From: Planctomycetaceae bacterium
GTDB lineage: Bacteria > Planctomycetota > Planctomycetia > Planctomycetales > Planctomycetaceae
NCBI GenBank assembly: GCA_900299185.1
Contig: OMIV01000224.1
Span: 1 to 57,300, forward strand
Direction of reading: 5' to 3'
DNA length: 57,300 bases
The position numbers and the translations under genes were made by a program. A model generated the notes under the pieces. The model ran no database searches. It saw nothing but the letters and a program-made list of their open reading frames with translations, and was not told the origin of the DNA. Of the stretch, positions 26,623 through 35,282 are shown in pieces. Numbering within the stretch: the stretch's first letter is position 1; each line of letters opens with the position of its first letter.

Positions 26623-26655
26623 CAACCCGACGTCTCCTGGGCGCCGGGTTGTTTT
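26623..26655 (+). terminator. Possible attenuating hairpin between plsX and fabD
   Basis: A stem of seven plus two base pairs with one internal mismatch (26623-26632 with 26642-26651) is followed by TTTTGTT. It is weaker than the perfect terminators elsewhere in the window and may allow read-through into fabD, which starts 30 bases later. Confidence 0.5.
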
Positions 26656-26684
26656 GTTAATGGACCATCAACGAAGGACACACC

Positions 26685-27599
26685 ATGAGTAACGTCGCCT
26701 TCTTGTTTCCGGGCCAAGGTGCGCAGCATGTGGGCATGGCGAAGTCGATTTGCGAGCGTTTGCCGGAAGCTAAGCGATTGTTTGAACGCGCGAACGAGGT
26801 CTTGGGTTTTGACCTCGCAAAGTTGTGCTTTGAAGGGCCTCAAGAGCAGCTAGATAAGACGGACGTAAGCCAGCCGGCACTTTACCTCAGTAGCTTCGCA
26901 TGTTTGGAGTTGGTGAAGGCCGAGAAGCCAGAACTCCTGGAGCGATGTGGTTTCGCGGCCGGACTTAGTTTAGGCGAATACACGGCGCTTGCATTCGCAG
27001 GTGCAATGACTTTTGAAGACGGCTTGAGAGTTGTTCGGCGTCGAGGGCAAGCGATGCAAGCGGCGGCTAACGCCACTCCATCAGGTATGGTTAGTGCGTT
27101 GTTGCTCGATGATGCCAAAGTCGATTCCGTCGTGGAACAAGCTCAAGCTGCGGGACTCCGATTGTGGACTGCCAATTATCTCTGCCCCGGAAACACGGTG
27201 TTGTCAGGAGACAAGGCGGGATGTGAAGCTGCTCAAAAACTGATTGAGGATGCGGGCGGTCGTCCTGTTGTACTCGCTGTTGCAGGAGCTTTTCACACCG
27301 AGATCATGCAATCGGCCGTTGGTTCATTAACGGAAGTCTTGGAGTCGGTGGCTTTGCAGGCGCCCAAGTTGCCAGTCATCTCCAATGTTGACGCTGAGAG
27401 TCATTCCGATCCAACAGACATCCGAGGGATCTTGGCGAAGCAAGTAGTGAACCCGGTGCTCTGGGAGAAGTGCGTCAGGAAACTGATGGCATCGAGCGTG
27501 ACCGAGTTCTACGAGATCGGTCCTGGAAAAGTGCTGAAGGGACTGATGAAACGCATCGATCGTAAAGCCAACTGCGAGTCCATCAACGATACGCCGTAA
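26685..27599 (+). CDS. fabD: Malonyl-CoA:ACP transacylase
   Basis: 304-residue enzyme that loads malonate onto ACP for fatty-acid elongation. It begins VAFLFPGQGAQHVGM. The nucleophile serine lies in GLSLGEYTALAFAG, with Leu where most FabD have His (GHSLGE). Arg in VRRRGQAMQ and the catalytic His in AGAFHTEIM are present. It belongs to the rpmF-plsX-fabD cluster, while the matching acpP and fabF genes lie at 52-54 kb in the same window. Confidence 0.96.
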   Translation: MSNVAFLFPGQGAQHVGMAKSICERLPEAKRLFERANEVLGFDLAKLCFEGPQEQLDKTDVSQPALYLSSFACLELVKAEKPELLERCGFAAGLSLGEYTALAFAGAMTFEDGLRVVRRRGQAMQAAANATPSGMVSALLLDDAKVDSVVEQAQAAGLRLWTANYLCPGNTVLSGDKAGCEAAQKLIEDAGGRPVVLAVAGAFHTEIMQSAVGSLTEVLESVALQAPKLPVISNVDAESHSDPTDIRGILAKQVVNPVLWEKCVRKLMASSVTEFYEIGPGKVLKGLMKRIDRKANCESINDTP

Positions 27600-27794
27600 T
27601 GTGATCGATGTGAGGATTACCCCCGAATCTGTCTGTTCGGCGCAGCGTCCGAGATTCTGAGGTTCCATACCGAAATTCGACGCACATACGACTGCCAATC
27701 CGAGTGAAGTTGCCGCTACAAGTTGGTCTGATTAGCCTGAAGACCTACTAGCTCGACCAAACAATCTTCCTGCTGTGTCTGAGGAGATCTCTCA

Positions 27795-29486
27795 ATGAAG
27801 CTCACGCGTTTTGTTTCACGTTTGTTTGCGATCGGCCTAGTCGCAGTCAGTTCGCTGACTTCCGTGGTGATTGCTCAGGGGACTGCAGCAAAGGCCAAGC
27901 CCTCTGAATCTTTCACGACGGGCTCTGCTGATGAAATCATTCAGTTCATCAACAAGCAGATTCGTGAAGGCTGGGAAAACAATGAAGTGAAGCCATCGGA
28001 CGTCGCAGATGACGCTGAGTGGATTCGCCGAGTCCACCTCGACATCGTCGGCCATATTCCTGAGTCAGACGTTGTCGACAAGTTCATCGCCGATAAAGAC
28101 AAAGCGAAGCGGGCCAAGCTGATCGACAAGCTACTTGATGATGATGGCTACGTTCGCAACTTCACGACGATTTGGACCAACCTGTCGATCGGACGAGGAA
28201 CTCCTCGTCGAATTAGCCGCAGTGGAATGCAGAAGTTCTATCGTGAAGCCTTTGCAAAGAACCGACCTTGGAACGAAGTCGTCTATGACATCGTTTCTGC
28301 TGAAGGTCACTACGAAGAAAACGGCGCGGTCAACTACATGTTGGCTCAGATGCAGATGGCCGACGACATGGTGCAGGCCACGGCTAAGACCGCTCGGCTG
28401 TTCCTGGGCGTGCAGGTTCAATGCACCCAGTGCCACAACCATCCATTCAACGATTGGCAACAAAGCCAATTCTGGGAGTTTAATAGCTTCTTCCGCCAAG
28501 CTCGTAAGGTGGACCATCAGAAGGCGGACCCCAAGACCGGTCGACGAATCGATGACTACTCTGAACTGCTCTTCGGTAACTACACGGGACCAGTTTACTA
28601 CGAGAAACGCAACGGCGAGATGCGAGTGGCCTATCCGAAGTTCTACGAGAAGCAGATTGAGGACGGAGACGGCATCGATCGACGTAAAGAGTTCGCGAAG
28701 TTGGTCACAGAAGGCGATAAGCCTCTGATCGCATTGTCTGCAGCCAATCGCATGTGGAGCCACTTCTTCGGCTACGGCTTTACCAAGCCTGTCGACGACA
28801 TGGGGCCTCATAATCAAGCATCGCACCCAGCCTTGCATGACCGATTGGCCGAAGAGTTTGTGAAGAGTCGCTACGACTCCAAGCAACTCATTCGGTGGAT
28901 TTGCAACAGTGAGCCTTACAACCTGACGAGCCGCATTGTCGAAAGTTCGAAGAACAAAGACGGTGAAGTCGTGAAGGCTGGTAACGACATGGACAACCCA
29001 GCGGCTGGCGAAACGCCGCTCTTTAGCCACATGTATGTGAAGTCCATGGAGGCCGAGCAGCTTTATGACTCGCTCATCATTGCGACCGACGCGCATCGTT
29101 CGGGCCGCAGCAGTTGGGAACAAGCTGAGAAGCAACGACAAGAATGGCTACGACAGTTCGTTCTGACCTTCGGTACTGACGAAGGTGATGAGTCTACAAC
29201 CTTTAATGGCACCATTCCTCAAGCACTGGCATTGATGAACGGTGAAGTCGTGAAGAACGCCGTCAACGTTGCGAAGGGCAGTTTCTTGCGAGAAGTCTTG
29301 GAAGGTCCCGAGAAGGAAGAAGCCAAGATTAAGAAGCTGTACTTGGCAACGCTGAGCCGTAACCCCAATCCAAAGGAGGCGGCGATGGCTCAGCAGATGT
29401 TGAAGGCGAATAAGGATCGAGTTGGTGCGTACCAGGACTTGTTCTGGGCGTTGTTGAATTGCAACGAGTTCATCTTCATCCACTAA
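27795..29486 (+). CDS. Secreted DUF1549/DUF1553 protein
   Basis: 563 residues with a signal peptide (hydrophobic core near 10-27, ending VVIAQ). The DUF1549 region has RRVHLDIVGHIP and CTQCHNHPFNDW; the CxxCH looks like a haem-type site but may serve another purpose. The DUF1553 region has ANRMWSHFFGYG, NSEPYNLTSR, FSHMYVKSMEAEQLYDSL and a C-terminal NCNEFIFIH. Such proteins are expanded in Planctomycetes and often paired with a DUF1501 gene; no such partner lies here. The function is not established. A GAGGAG ribosome site precedes the ATG, and a strong terminator follows. Confidence 0.92.
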   Translation: MKLTRFVSRLFAIGLVAVSSLTSVVIAQGTAAKAKPSESFTTGSADEIIQFINKQIREGWENNEVKPSDVADDAEWIRRVHLDIVGHIPESDVVDKFIADKDKAKRAKLIDKLLDDDGYVRNFTTIWTNLSIGRGTPRRISRSGMQKFYREAFAKNRPWNEVVYDIVSAEGHYEENGAVNYMLAQMQMADDMVQATAKTARLFLGVQVQCTQCHNHPFNDWQQSQFWEFNSFFRQARKVDHQKADPKTGRRIDDYSELLFGNYTGPVYYEKRNGEMRVAYPKFYEKQIEDGDGIDRRKEFAKLVTEGDKPLIALSAANRMWSHFFGYGFTKPVDDMGPHNQASHPALHDRLAEEFVKSRYDSKQLIRWICNSEPYNLTSRIVESSKNKDGEVVKAGNDMDNPAAGETPLFSHMYVKSMEAEQLYDSLIIATDAHRSGRSSWEQAEKQRQEWLRQFVLTFGTDEGDESTTFNGTIPQALALMNGEVVKNAVNVAKGSFLREVLEGPEKEEAKIKKLYLATLSRNPNPKEAAMAQQMLKANKDRVGAYQDLFWALLNCNEFIFIH

Positions 29487-29521
29487 CACTCTTGTCGGTT
29501 GATGGAGTGGTTTGGAATTCG

Positions 29522-29562
29522 AAGAGCCGGGTCGAGAATTACTCGATCCGGCTCTTTTCCTT
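29522..29562 (+). terminator. Intrinsic terminator after the DUF1549/DUF1553 gene
   Basis: A 15-bp stem with one G-T wobble (29522-29536 with 29542-29556) and loop AATTA is followed by TTCCTTTT. The rest of the gap from 29487 to 29805 holds nothing else I recognise. Confidence 0.88.
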
Positions 29563-29805
29563 TTGTGCCGACTGGTTTGGGTAGTTGCGGGTCATTGCGA
29601 GATCTCCGTCTTGGGGGGAAGTCGACTCGATATTCGTGGCTTCGCTACTCATAGATGTGATGGCACCTCGACGTTCTCTCGGATTGATTTGCCGAACTCC
29701 TAAAACTTGCATCCCCGCCGGTTGCAGAAGTCGTCAGATTGTCTCACCTCAAGGTACGCCGTCTCAAAGCATCGTTGTTTCATTGGTTTGATTACGGAGC
29801 AATTC

Positions 29806-31131
29806 ATGCTCGCTCGTTTGCTGCGAACGATGAAGTTGGGTTTCAAGAGCTTGTTCTTACATAAGCTCCGATCAGCGCTCGCCATGCTTGGAATCTTGAT
29901 TGGCGTCACGGCGGTGATTTGGCTGGTGGCGCTGGGTGAAGGCGTTTCGTACCAGGCTCAAAAACAGATTCAGGAGCTCGGAGCACGCAACGTAATCATC
30001 AAGAGTGTGAAGCCACCAACTGTCGGGGGTGGAGACCGAACGATCTTCATCATCTATGGGTTGAAGCTCGATGACTTTCGCCGATTTAAAGAGACCGTCC
30101 CTAACATCGAAGCCATTGTTCCGATGCGAGAGGTCTCGCGGGAGTTTCGGCACGAGGGGCAGGTTCTGAATGGACAACTCATTGGTTGCACTCCCGAGTA
30201 TGCCGACATCAATCATCTGTCTTTGGATCGTGGCGAGTTCTTAACGGACGTGATGGGCAATGATCGCCAAAACGTCTGTGTTCTTGGTTGGGAGGCTGCC
30301 GACAAGTTGTTCCCGCTCCAAGACCCGATTGGTCAGACGATTCAGATCGACCTCGACTTCTACACGGTCATTGGAGTGACACGCGAAAGAGCTGGCTCTG
30401 CTTCCATCGGCGGCAGCTTGTCGGGCCGCGAATACAATCTCGATGTCTACATTCCATTCCAAACTTTCCGGGCACGATTGAGCGATCAAATCATGACGTC
30501 CGGGGCCGGTTCACAGAGCGGCGAGGTGGTCGAAATCAGCCAGATCACGGTGACGGTGAAAGACATCAGCCAGGTTGAAGAGACTGCCGACATCATCCGC
30601 ACGCTGCTTGAGAAGTATCACAAGTCCGTCGACTACTCGATCGTCGTCCCCAAGGAGTTGTTGAGACAGGCGGAAGTTTTGCGAGCGATGTTCAACGTGC
30701 TGCTTGTCTTGATTGCAGGCATCTCATTGGTGGTCGGCGGCATCGGCATCATGAACATCATGTTGGCGACCGTAACTGAGCGTACTCGGGAAATTGGAGT
30801 GCGTCGCGCCTTGGGAGCTCGTCGTAAGGACATCATCACCCAGTTCTTAGCCGAGACGGTCGTGCTTACTGGAACCGGTGGGCTTCTCGGGGTGTTGATG
30901 GGAGCAGCTTGCCCGCTGGGCGTTCTATTGGTCGGCCAGATCATGAAGACGATGCTGCCCGAACTGTGGTCGGCATTGCCAGGGACAATTCAAAACCTCG
31001 AACCGATCATTGCTCCTTGGTCGGTCGGGGCAGCCTTCTTCATCTCTGTCGCAGTTGGTGTGCTATTCGGTCTGTATCCAGCGTCACGAGCGGCTCACAT
31101 GGATCCCATCGAAGCCCTGCGTCACGAGTAA
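29806..31131 (+). CDS. MacB-type ABC transporter permease
   Basis: 441-residue FtsX/MacB permease subunit. Membrane span 1 is near residues 24-45 (LAMLGILIGVTAVIWLVAL), followed by a large periplasmic MacB_PCD domain to about 300. Three C-terminal spans follow: LLVLIAGISLVVGGIGIMN with the signature TERTREIGVRRALGARRKDI, then LTGTGGLLGVLMGA and SVGAAFFISVAVGVLFG, ending YPASRAAHMDPIEALRHE. Such permeases act in mechanotransmission, export or lipoprotein release with a separate ATPase; none is encoded in the window, so it is an orphan here. The start at 29806 has an ACGGAG site; the frame to 29707 is probably untranslated. Confidence 0.92.
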   Translation: MLARLLRTMKLGFKSLFLHKLRSALAMLGILIGVTAVIWLVALGEGVSYQAQKQIQELGARNVIIKSVKPPTVGGGDRTIFIIYGLKLDDFRRFKETVPNIEAIVPMREVSREFRHEGQVLNGQLIGCTPEYADINHLSLDRGEFLTDVMGNDRQNVCVLGWEAADKLFPLQDPIGQTIQIDLDFYTVIGVTRERAGSASIGGSLSGREYNLDVYIPFQTFRARLSDQIMTSGAGSQSGEVVEISQITVTVKDISQVEETADIIRTLLEKYHKSVDYSIVVPKELLRQAEVLRAMFNVLLVLIAGISLVVGGIGIMNIMLATVTERTREIGVRRALGARRKDIITQFLAETVVLTGTGGLLGVLMGAACPLGVLLVGQIMKTMLPELWSALPGTIQNLEPIIAPWSVGAAFFISVAVGVLFGLYPASRAAHMDPIEALRHE

Positions 31132-31190
31132 TGGCGTCGTTTCTGGCCGACTCTTTTGCGTTGCACGAGCACACGACTTCGATATCGCGT

Positions 31191-31865
31191 TCAGTTGATC
31201 AACGATTCAACCACAGTGGCAACGTCGGTGAAGCTCTCAAAGAGGTAGTCGGGCTGAGTGCGACGAAGTTCATCGCTCGTGTAGTGTCCGGTTGCCACCG
31301 CGACGACTTTGGCACCAATGGCGCGACCGCATTTCACGTCGTTGGGCGTGTCGCCGATCACCCAAACATCGTCATGCTCGGTTCGTCCCAAAGTTTGCAG
31401 CGCGTCTTGCTTGGCTTCGCGAGCGACATCGTCACGGTCGTGGTGGTGATCTCCGTAACCACCGCAGCGAAAGTGGTGTGACAACTGAAAGTGCCCGAGC
31501 TTCAGTTCGGCTCCTCGTCGAAAATTGCCCGTCAACAAGCCGAGAAAGCAGCTTGCTTCGGCCGCGAGTTGGTCGAGCAAGTTCACAACACCGGGCAGTA
31601 TCAGTCCTCCTCGAGATTCCAGATGCTGCGGCAGGCGCGATAGGTAGTGCTCGTAAAGAAGCTGCCAGTTGTCTTGAGTGATCGGGATGTTGTGGAACTT
31701 GAGCATGTCGGTCGTAATGGCTCGATCAGTCCGACCTGCAACAGGAATCCCGTCGGTGGGAGCAGTGACTCCAAACGCTGACTCGAGCGCATCCTCCATC
31801 GCTGCTTGTCCCGCTCCGCCACTATTGAGCAGCGTGCCATCAATATCGAACAACAAGACACGCAT
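31191..31865 (-). CDS. HAD-superfamily phosphatase
   Basis: 224-residue HAD hydrolase of the phosphoglycolate phosphatase-like group. It has motif I LLFDIDGTLLNSGG, motif II LLTGN, and motifs III/IV with a lysine in AREAKQD and the metal-binding VIGDTPNDVKCG. The cap is the small helical type. The segment HFRCGGYGDHHHDRDD carries an unusual run of histidines where relatives have GAFGDDAEDR. The substrate is unknown; glycolate-2-phosphate or another small phosphate is plausible. It lies upstream of nothing on its strand within 60 bases and may share a transcript with the STAS gene at 31982. Confidence 0.88.
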   Translation of the reverse strand: MRVLLFDIDGTLLNSGGAGQAAMEDALESAFGVTAPTDGIPVAGRTDRAITTDMLKFHNIPITQDNWQLLYEHYLSRLPQHLESRGGLILPGVVNLLDQLAAEASCFLGLLTGNFRRGAELKLGHFQLSHHFRCGGYGDHHHDRDDVAREAKQDALQTLGRTEHDDVWVIGDTPNDVKCGRAIGAKVVAVATGHYTSDELRRTQPDYLFESFTDVATVVESLIN

Positions 31866-31981
31866 CGATCTTCAACCTTCGCATGAAACATGACTGCGGG
31901 CTTACTGGCAGACTCTGTTCGCGCACTCCGTCAGGGCTCGTCACCTCGAATGCTTCGACAACGATCGGGGAGCAAGAGTCG

Positions 31982-32386
31982 CTATCCGGGATTTGCGGGG
32001 GCAGCAGCAGGTGCTGCTGTTGAAGCCGCAATGAATTCCAGCGCCGCGTCGCGCGTCGGGAACTCGGGCCACATGCGTCCGAATTGAATGCTCTTCAACA
32101 GGCTGCGCATGTTTTCTGACGCCGAGCAGAAGACGGACTTCCCACCCTTTTGCTTGATCTTCGTTAGGCAACGTAAGACCGAGCTGATGATGACCGAGTC
32201 AACGTAGTCGACGCAGTGCAGGTCAATAATGACATGCTTGAAGACGGGTTCTTCCACGGCACGCAACAGCGAGTTGGATTCGAGGTGAACTTCAGAGTGC
32301 TGAAAGTGCAGCGCCGGTCCTTGAGGCAATACCACGATGACATTGCCCAGTCGCTCGACGTGAAACACTTTGGTTGGATCAGGCAT
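31982..32386 (-). CDS. STAS-domain protein (anti-sigma factor antagonist-like)
   Basis: 134 residues of the SpoIIAA/RsbV class: strand GNVIVVLPQGPAL, then HVIIDLHCVDYVDSVIISSVLRCL, which covers the usual phosphorylation loop, then FCSASENMRSLLKSIQF. The usual DSSGL loop reads DSVII, so a serine is kept but the pattern is altered. A Pro/Ala tail ends the protein. Its partner would be an anti-sigma kinase of the RsbW type, not seen here. The ATG at 32386 follows GGGAG; six additional upstream codons are possible. Confidence 0.82.
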   Translation of the reverse strand: MPDPTKVFHVERLGNVIVVLPQGPALHFQHSEVHLESNSLLRAVEEPVFKHVIIDLHCVDYVDSVIISSVLRCLTKIKQKGGKSVFCSASENMRSLLKSIQFGRMWPEFPTRDAALEFIAASTAAPAAAPANPG

Positions 32387-32645
32387 GAATGGCTCCCGCA
32401 TCGCTGAATGCAGCCGGTCAGCTAGCGTTCAACGAATGAAACTCGAAACGAATGCTCGCAAGCTAACAGACCTTTGAACGCTCGGCCAATCACGCGATTT
32501 GGGCGGATTCGACGTCATGTAATCGTCATCACCTGCCTTAGGTAGCACGGTGTGGGCTAGGTACCGACTTCATTTCGCGCGCCTGCTCGTCGTCATACAA
32601 CTCTTCCAATTCTTCGGTTGTTTCCTCGACGTAGCCAACACGAGC

Positions 32646-34454
32646 ATGGGTTATCGAAATCTCTCGCAATGCGTTTCAGACCTGGAGCGAGCCGGTCATC
32701 TCGTCCGCATCAAAGCGCCGATCGACGCCAATTTGGAAGCCGCCGAGATTCAGCGGCGGCTGTATCTGGCGCAAGGTCCGGCGCTCTTATTTGAGAACAT
32801 TGTCGGTTGCCGCTTCCCGATGGTTTGCAATCTGTTCGGAACTCGCGAACGCACGCACTTCATATTTCGAGACACTCTGGAAGCCGTGCGAAAGTTGGTG
32901 GAGCTGAAGGTTGATCCCAATCAATTCTTCCGTCGCCCGTGGCGATACGCCGGAGTGCCGTTTGCGGCTTTGCACATGCTGCCCCGCCGAGTCAGCAACG
33001 GCCCGGTCATGCAGCACGAAACAACGATCACTCAATTGCCTCAACTCAAGAGTTGGCCCAACGATGGCGGCGGCTTTGTCACTCTGCCAGAGGTTTACTC
33101 GGAGGACGTCGACAAGCCTGGTCTGATGGCTTCGAACCTCGGCATGTATCGAGTGCAGTTGACCGGCAATAGCTACGAACCTGATCGAGAGATTGGATTG
33201 CACTACCAGATTCATCGCAGCATTGGAGTGCATCATGCCAAGGCCATTGCGAAGGGCGTCCCATTCAAGGTCAACATCTTTGTGGGTGGCAGTCCCGCGA
33301 TGATCTTGGGGGCGGTTATGCCTTTGCCTGAAGGAATGTCGGAACTGACCTTTGCTGGGGCTCTGGCCGGTCATCGCATTCCGATGGTCACTCGCCAGGA
33401 TGGCCCGGCGATCTATGCCGAAGCTGACTTTTGCATCACCGGCACGATCGATCCCGAGCGGCTCAAACCCGAAGGCCCATTTGGCGATCACTTGGGCTAT
33501 TACAGTCTTGCTCACGACTTCCCGGTCCTAAAGATCGAAAAGGTCTATCACCGCGCCGGAGCTATTTGGCCATTCACGGTCGTTGGTCGTCCGCCTCAAG
33601 AAGACACGTCATTCGGCGACATCATTCACGAGATCACCGGGCCCATCATCCCGACCGTTCTTCCCGGTGTGAAAGCGGTACACGCCGTCGATGCTGCGGG
33701 AGTGCATCCTCTACTGCTCGCGATCGGTAGCGAACGTTACACCCCATACAACAAGACGCGGCGTCCTCAAGAATTGCTGACGAACGCTCATGCCATCTTG
33801 GGACAAGGGCAGCTCTCGTTGGCGAAGTACCTGCTGATCGTCGCTCAGGAAGACAACCCGCAACTCGACATTCACAACATCGCCGAGTTCTTCCAGCACC
33901 TCTTGGAACGAGTCGACTGGCGACGTGACCTGCACTTTGAAACGAGCACGACAATCGACACGCTCGACTACAGCGGCACGGGTTTGAATGAAGGTTCGAA
34001 GGTCGTGATCGCTGCGGCCGGTCCTTCAATTCGAACGTTGCCGACTCAGATCTCCTGCGGCTGGCGATTACCCGACGGAATGTCCGAGCCGCACGTGTGC
34101 TTACCGGGAGTGTTGGCCATTCAAAGCACCACGAACGCCAGCCTGCTGACGTCGCTGCCTGACGATCACCCGCTCAATCATTGGCCGTTAATCGTGCTGT
34201 GCGACGACAGCGACTTCACCGCGAAGTCGCTCAACAACTTCTTGTGGGTGACGTTCACTCGGTCCAATCCCGCGACGGATATCGACGGCATTGGAGTCTC
34301 AATTGACCACAAGCATTGGGGCTGCCGAGGTTCACTGATCATCGACGCTCGTCGCAAACCGCATCACGCACCGCCCTTGATCGAAGACCCCGCGATCACG
34401 AAACGAGTCGATCAACTAGCCGCACCGGGTGGACCGTTGCACGGTTTGTTTTGA
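32646..34454 (+). CDS. ubiD: UbiD-family decarboxylase with intact catalytic motifs
   Basis: 602-residue prenylated-FMN-dependent decarboxylase, probably acting on aromatic acids in quinone synthesis. GPALLFENIVG, NLGMYRVQL (predicted catalytic Arg), FVGGSPAM, PEGPFGDHLGYYS (both acidic residues kept), GRPPQED and GVHPLLLAIG are all present. A C-terminal half with IDTLDYSGTGLNEGSK and the ISCGW block extends it beyond classical UbiD. The ATG at 32646 directly precedes the conserved RNLSQCVSDLERAGHLVRI; the frame back to 32550 is unlike the family. It needs prenyl-FMN from a UbiX enzyme, not found here. Contrast with the paralogue at 4627, which lost these residues. Confidence 0.92.
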   Translation: MGYRNLSQCVSDLERAGHLVRIKAPIDANLEAAEIQRRLYLAQGPALLFENIVGCRFPMVCNLFGTRERTHFIFRDTLEAVRKLVELKVDPNQFFRRPWRYAGVPFAALHMLPRRVSNGPVMQHETTITQLPQLKSWPNDGGGFVTLPEVYSEDVDKPGLMASNLGMYRVQLTGNSYEPDREIGLHYQIHRSIGVHHAKAIAKGVPFKVNIFVGGSPAMILGAVMPLPEGMSELTFAGALAGHRIPMVTRQDGPAIYAEADFCITGTIDPERLKPEGPFGDHLGYYSLAHDFPVLKIEKVYHRAGAIWPFTVVGRPPQEDTSFGDIIHEITGPIIPTVLPGVKAVHAVDAAGVHPLLLAIGSERYTPYNKTRRPQELLTNAHAILGQGQLSLAKYLLIVAQEDNPQLDIHNIAEFFQHLLERVDWRRDLHFETSTTIDTLDYSGTGLNEGSKVVIAAAGPSIRTLPTQISCGWRLPDGMSEPHVCLPGVLAIQSTTNASLLTSLPDDHPLNHWPLIVLCDDSDFTAKSLNNFLWVTFTRSNPATDIDGIGVSIDHKHWGCRGSLIIDARRKPHHAPPLIEDPAITKRVDQLAAPGGPLHGLF

Positions 34455-34533
34455 TGCATGCTGGAAACAACCTATGTCGTCGTGAGGCAAGCCGCAGACG
34501 TTGCCGACGACGCTTTCACTTGAGCTGAAAGAC

Positions 34534-34848
34534 TCAGGGCGAGTGTTCGAGCATCTCCCATACTCGGGCTTCGCACCAACACAGCGGCATGTAGAGCTGC
34601 GCTGCGGGAGTAGCGATTTGATCTGCAAGTCGACTCTGCCAGTCGTCATCGCAAATCGTCATCCCGGGAATGATCGAGTGATTATGAAGCTTGATCAGCC
34701 ACTCGTTGCGTACCGGACAAAACCGCAACCGAGTCGGGGCCTCATCCTGATGTTGCAAGACGTCTTGTGAACGCAGCACGCCATAGCCCAAGACATAGAC
34801 CATCAGCAGCATTAGAAGCGCGATCAGCGGTCGTCGTGAAGCCTGCAT
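34534..34848 (-). CDS. Small membrane protein, tandem family member 3
   Basis: 104 residues with an N-terminal membrane anchor (LIALLMLLMVYVLGYGVL, about 8-25) and a C-terminal motif PAAQLYMPLCWCEARVWEML shared with the gene at 35283 and, more loosely, with the one at 34903. A GAAAGGAA ribosome site precedes the ATG. It lies 54 bases after the middle paralogue. The family is unknown to me; tail motifs of the form PL-x-W-x-E occur in other small planctomycete membrane proteins. Function is not assignable. Confidence 0.78.
   Translation of the reverse strand: MQASRRPLIALLMLLMVYVLGYGVLRSQDVLQHQDEAPTRLRFCPVRNEWLIKLHNHSIIPGMTICDDDWQSRLADQIATPAAQLYMPLCWCEARVWEMLEHSP
34568..34617. repeat. 50-bp segment nearly identical to 35314-35363
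   Basis: It matches 49 of 50 bases in the same orientation and covers the C-terminal motif of two paralogous genes. Flanking parts of the same genes are clearly more diverged. Confidence 0.85.
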
Positions 34849-34902
34849 TGGGTTCCTTTCGATCGTCTGGGTGACGTGCAGCCGAGTCCTTCAGCGAGTG
34901 CT

Positions 34903-35268
34903 TCATTGAGCCCGATCACGAGCGGCCCAGAAGACTGCTTCGCACCAACCGAGTGGAAAATAAATGACAGCCAGCGGTTGAGCGATGGCGTTCTTGAACT
35001 GGCCAATGCTGTGTTCGCGCCAGTCGCTGCTGCCTTCTCGCCAATCATTCCCGGCAGAGATGAAATGCCGTCGGCTCATTGCTGGTTGTCCGACTAACGT
35101 CGGAAGAGCAATCACTGTCGTCAGCGAAGGCTCCGGCATCGGCTCGTAGACGTCGCGATGCACGAGGACTGTTCGCCATCGAAAGAATCCGTAGCCGGCG
35201 ATGTAGGCAATGACGACGAGTAGCCCCGTTGCAGCAATCTGTCGGCGTCGGCTCTGTTTGACGTCCAT
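34903..35268 (-). CDS. Small membrane protein, tandem family member 2
   Basis: 121 residues with anchor AATGLLVVIAYIAGYGFF (about 12-29). The C-terminus IAQPLAVIYFPLGWCEAVFW is a diverged copy of the PLCWCEA motif of its neighbours. The central part has a WREGSSDWRE repeat-like segment. It starts 14 bases after the stop of member 1, with an AAAGG ribosome site, so the three genes look like one operon. No known domain. Confidence 0.78.
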   Translation of the reverse strand: MDVKQSRRRQIAATGLLVVIAYIAGYGFFRWRTVLVHRDVYEPMPEPSLTTVIALPTLVGQPAMSRRHFISAGNDWREGSSDWREHSIGQFKNAIAQPLAVIYFPLGWCEAVFWAARDRAQ

Positions 35269-35282
35269 GTCCGAAGACCTTT

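Noticed and set aside
28420-28450. Haem-binding cytochrome domain in the DUF1549/DUF1553 protein
   Set aside because: Only one CxxCH is present and no cytochrome fold signature surrounds it, so a cytochrome call is not supported.
28131-29141. 336-codon minus-strand open frame opposite the DUF1549/DUF1553 gene
   Set aside because: Shadow of a clear coding sequence with a signal peptide, ribosome site and terminator.
31292-31681. Plus-strand Arg/His-rich frame opposite the HAD gene
   Set aside because: Shadow frame with no start signal.
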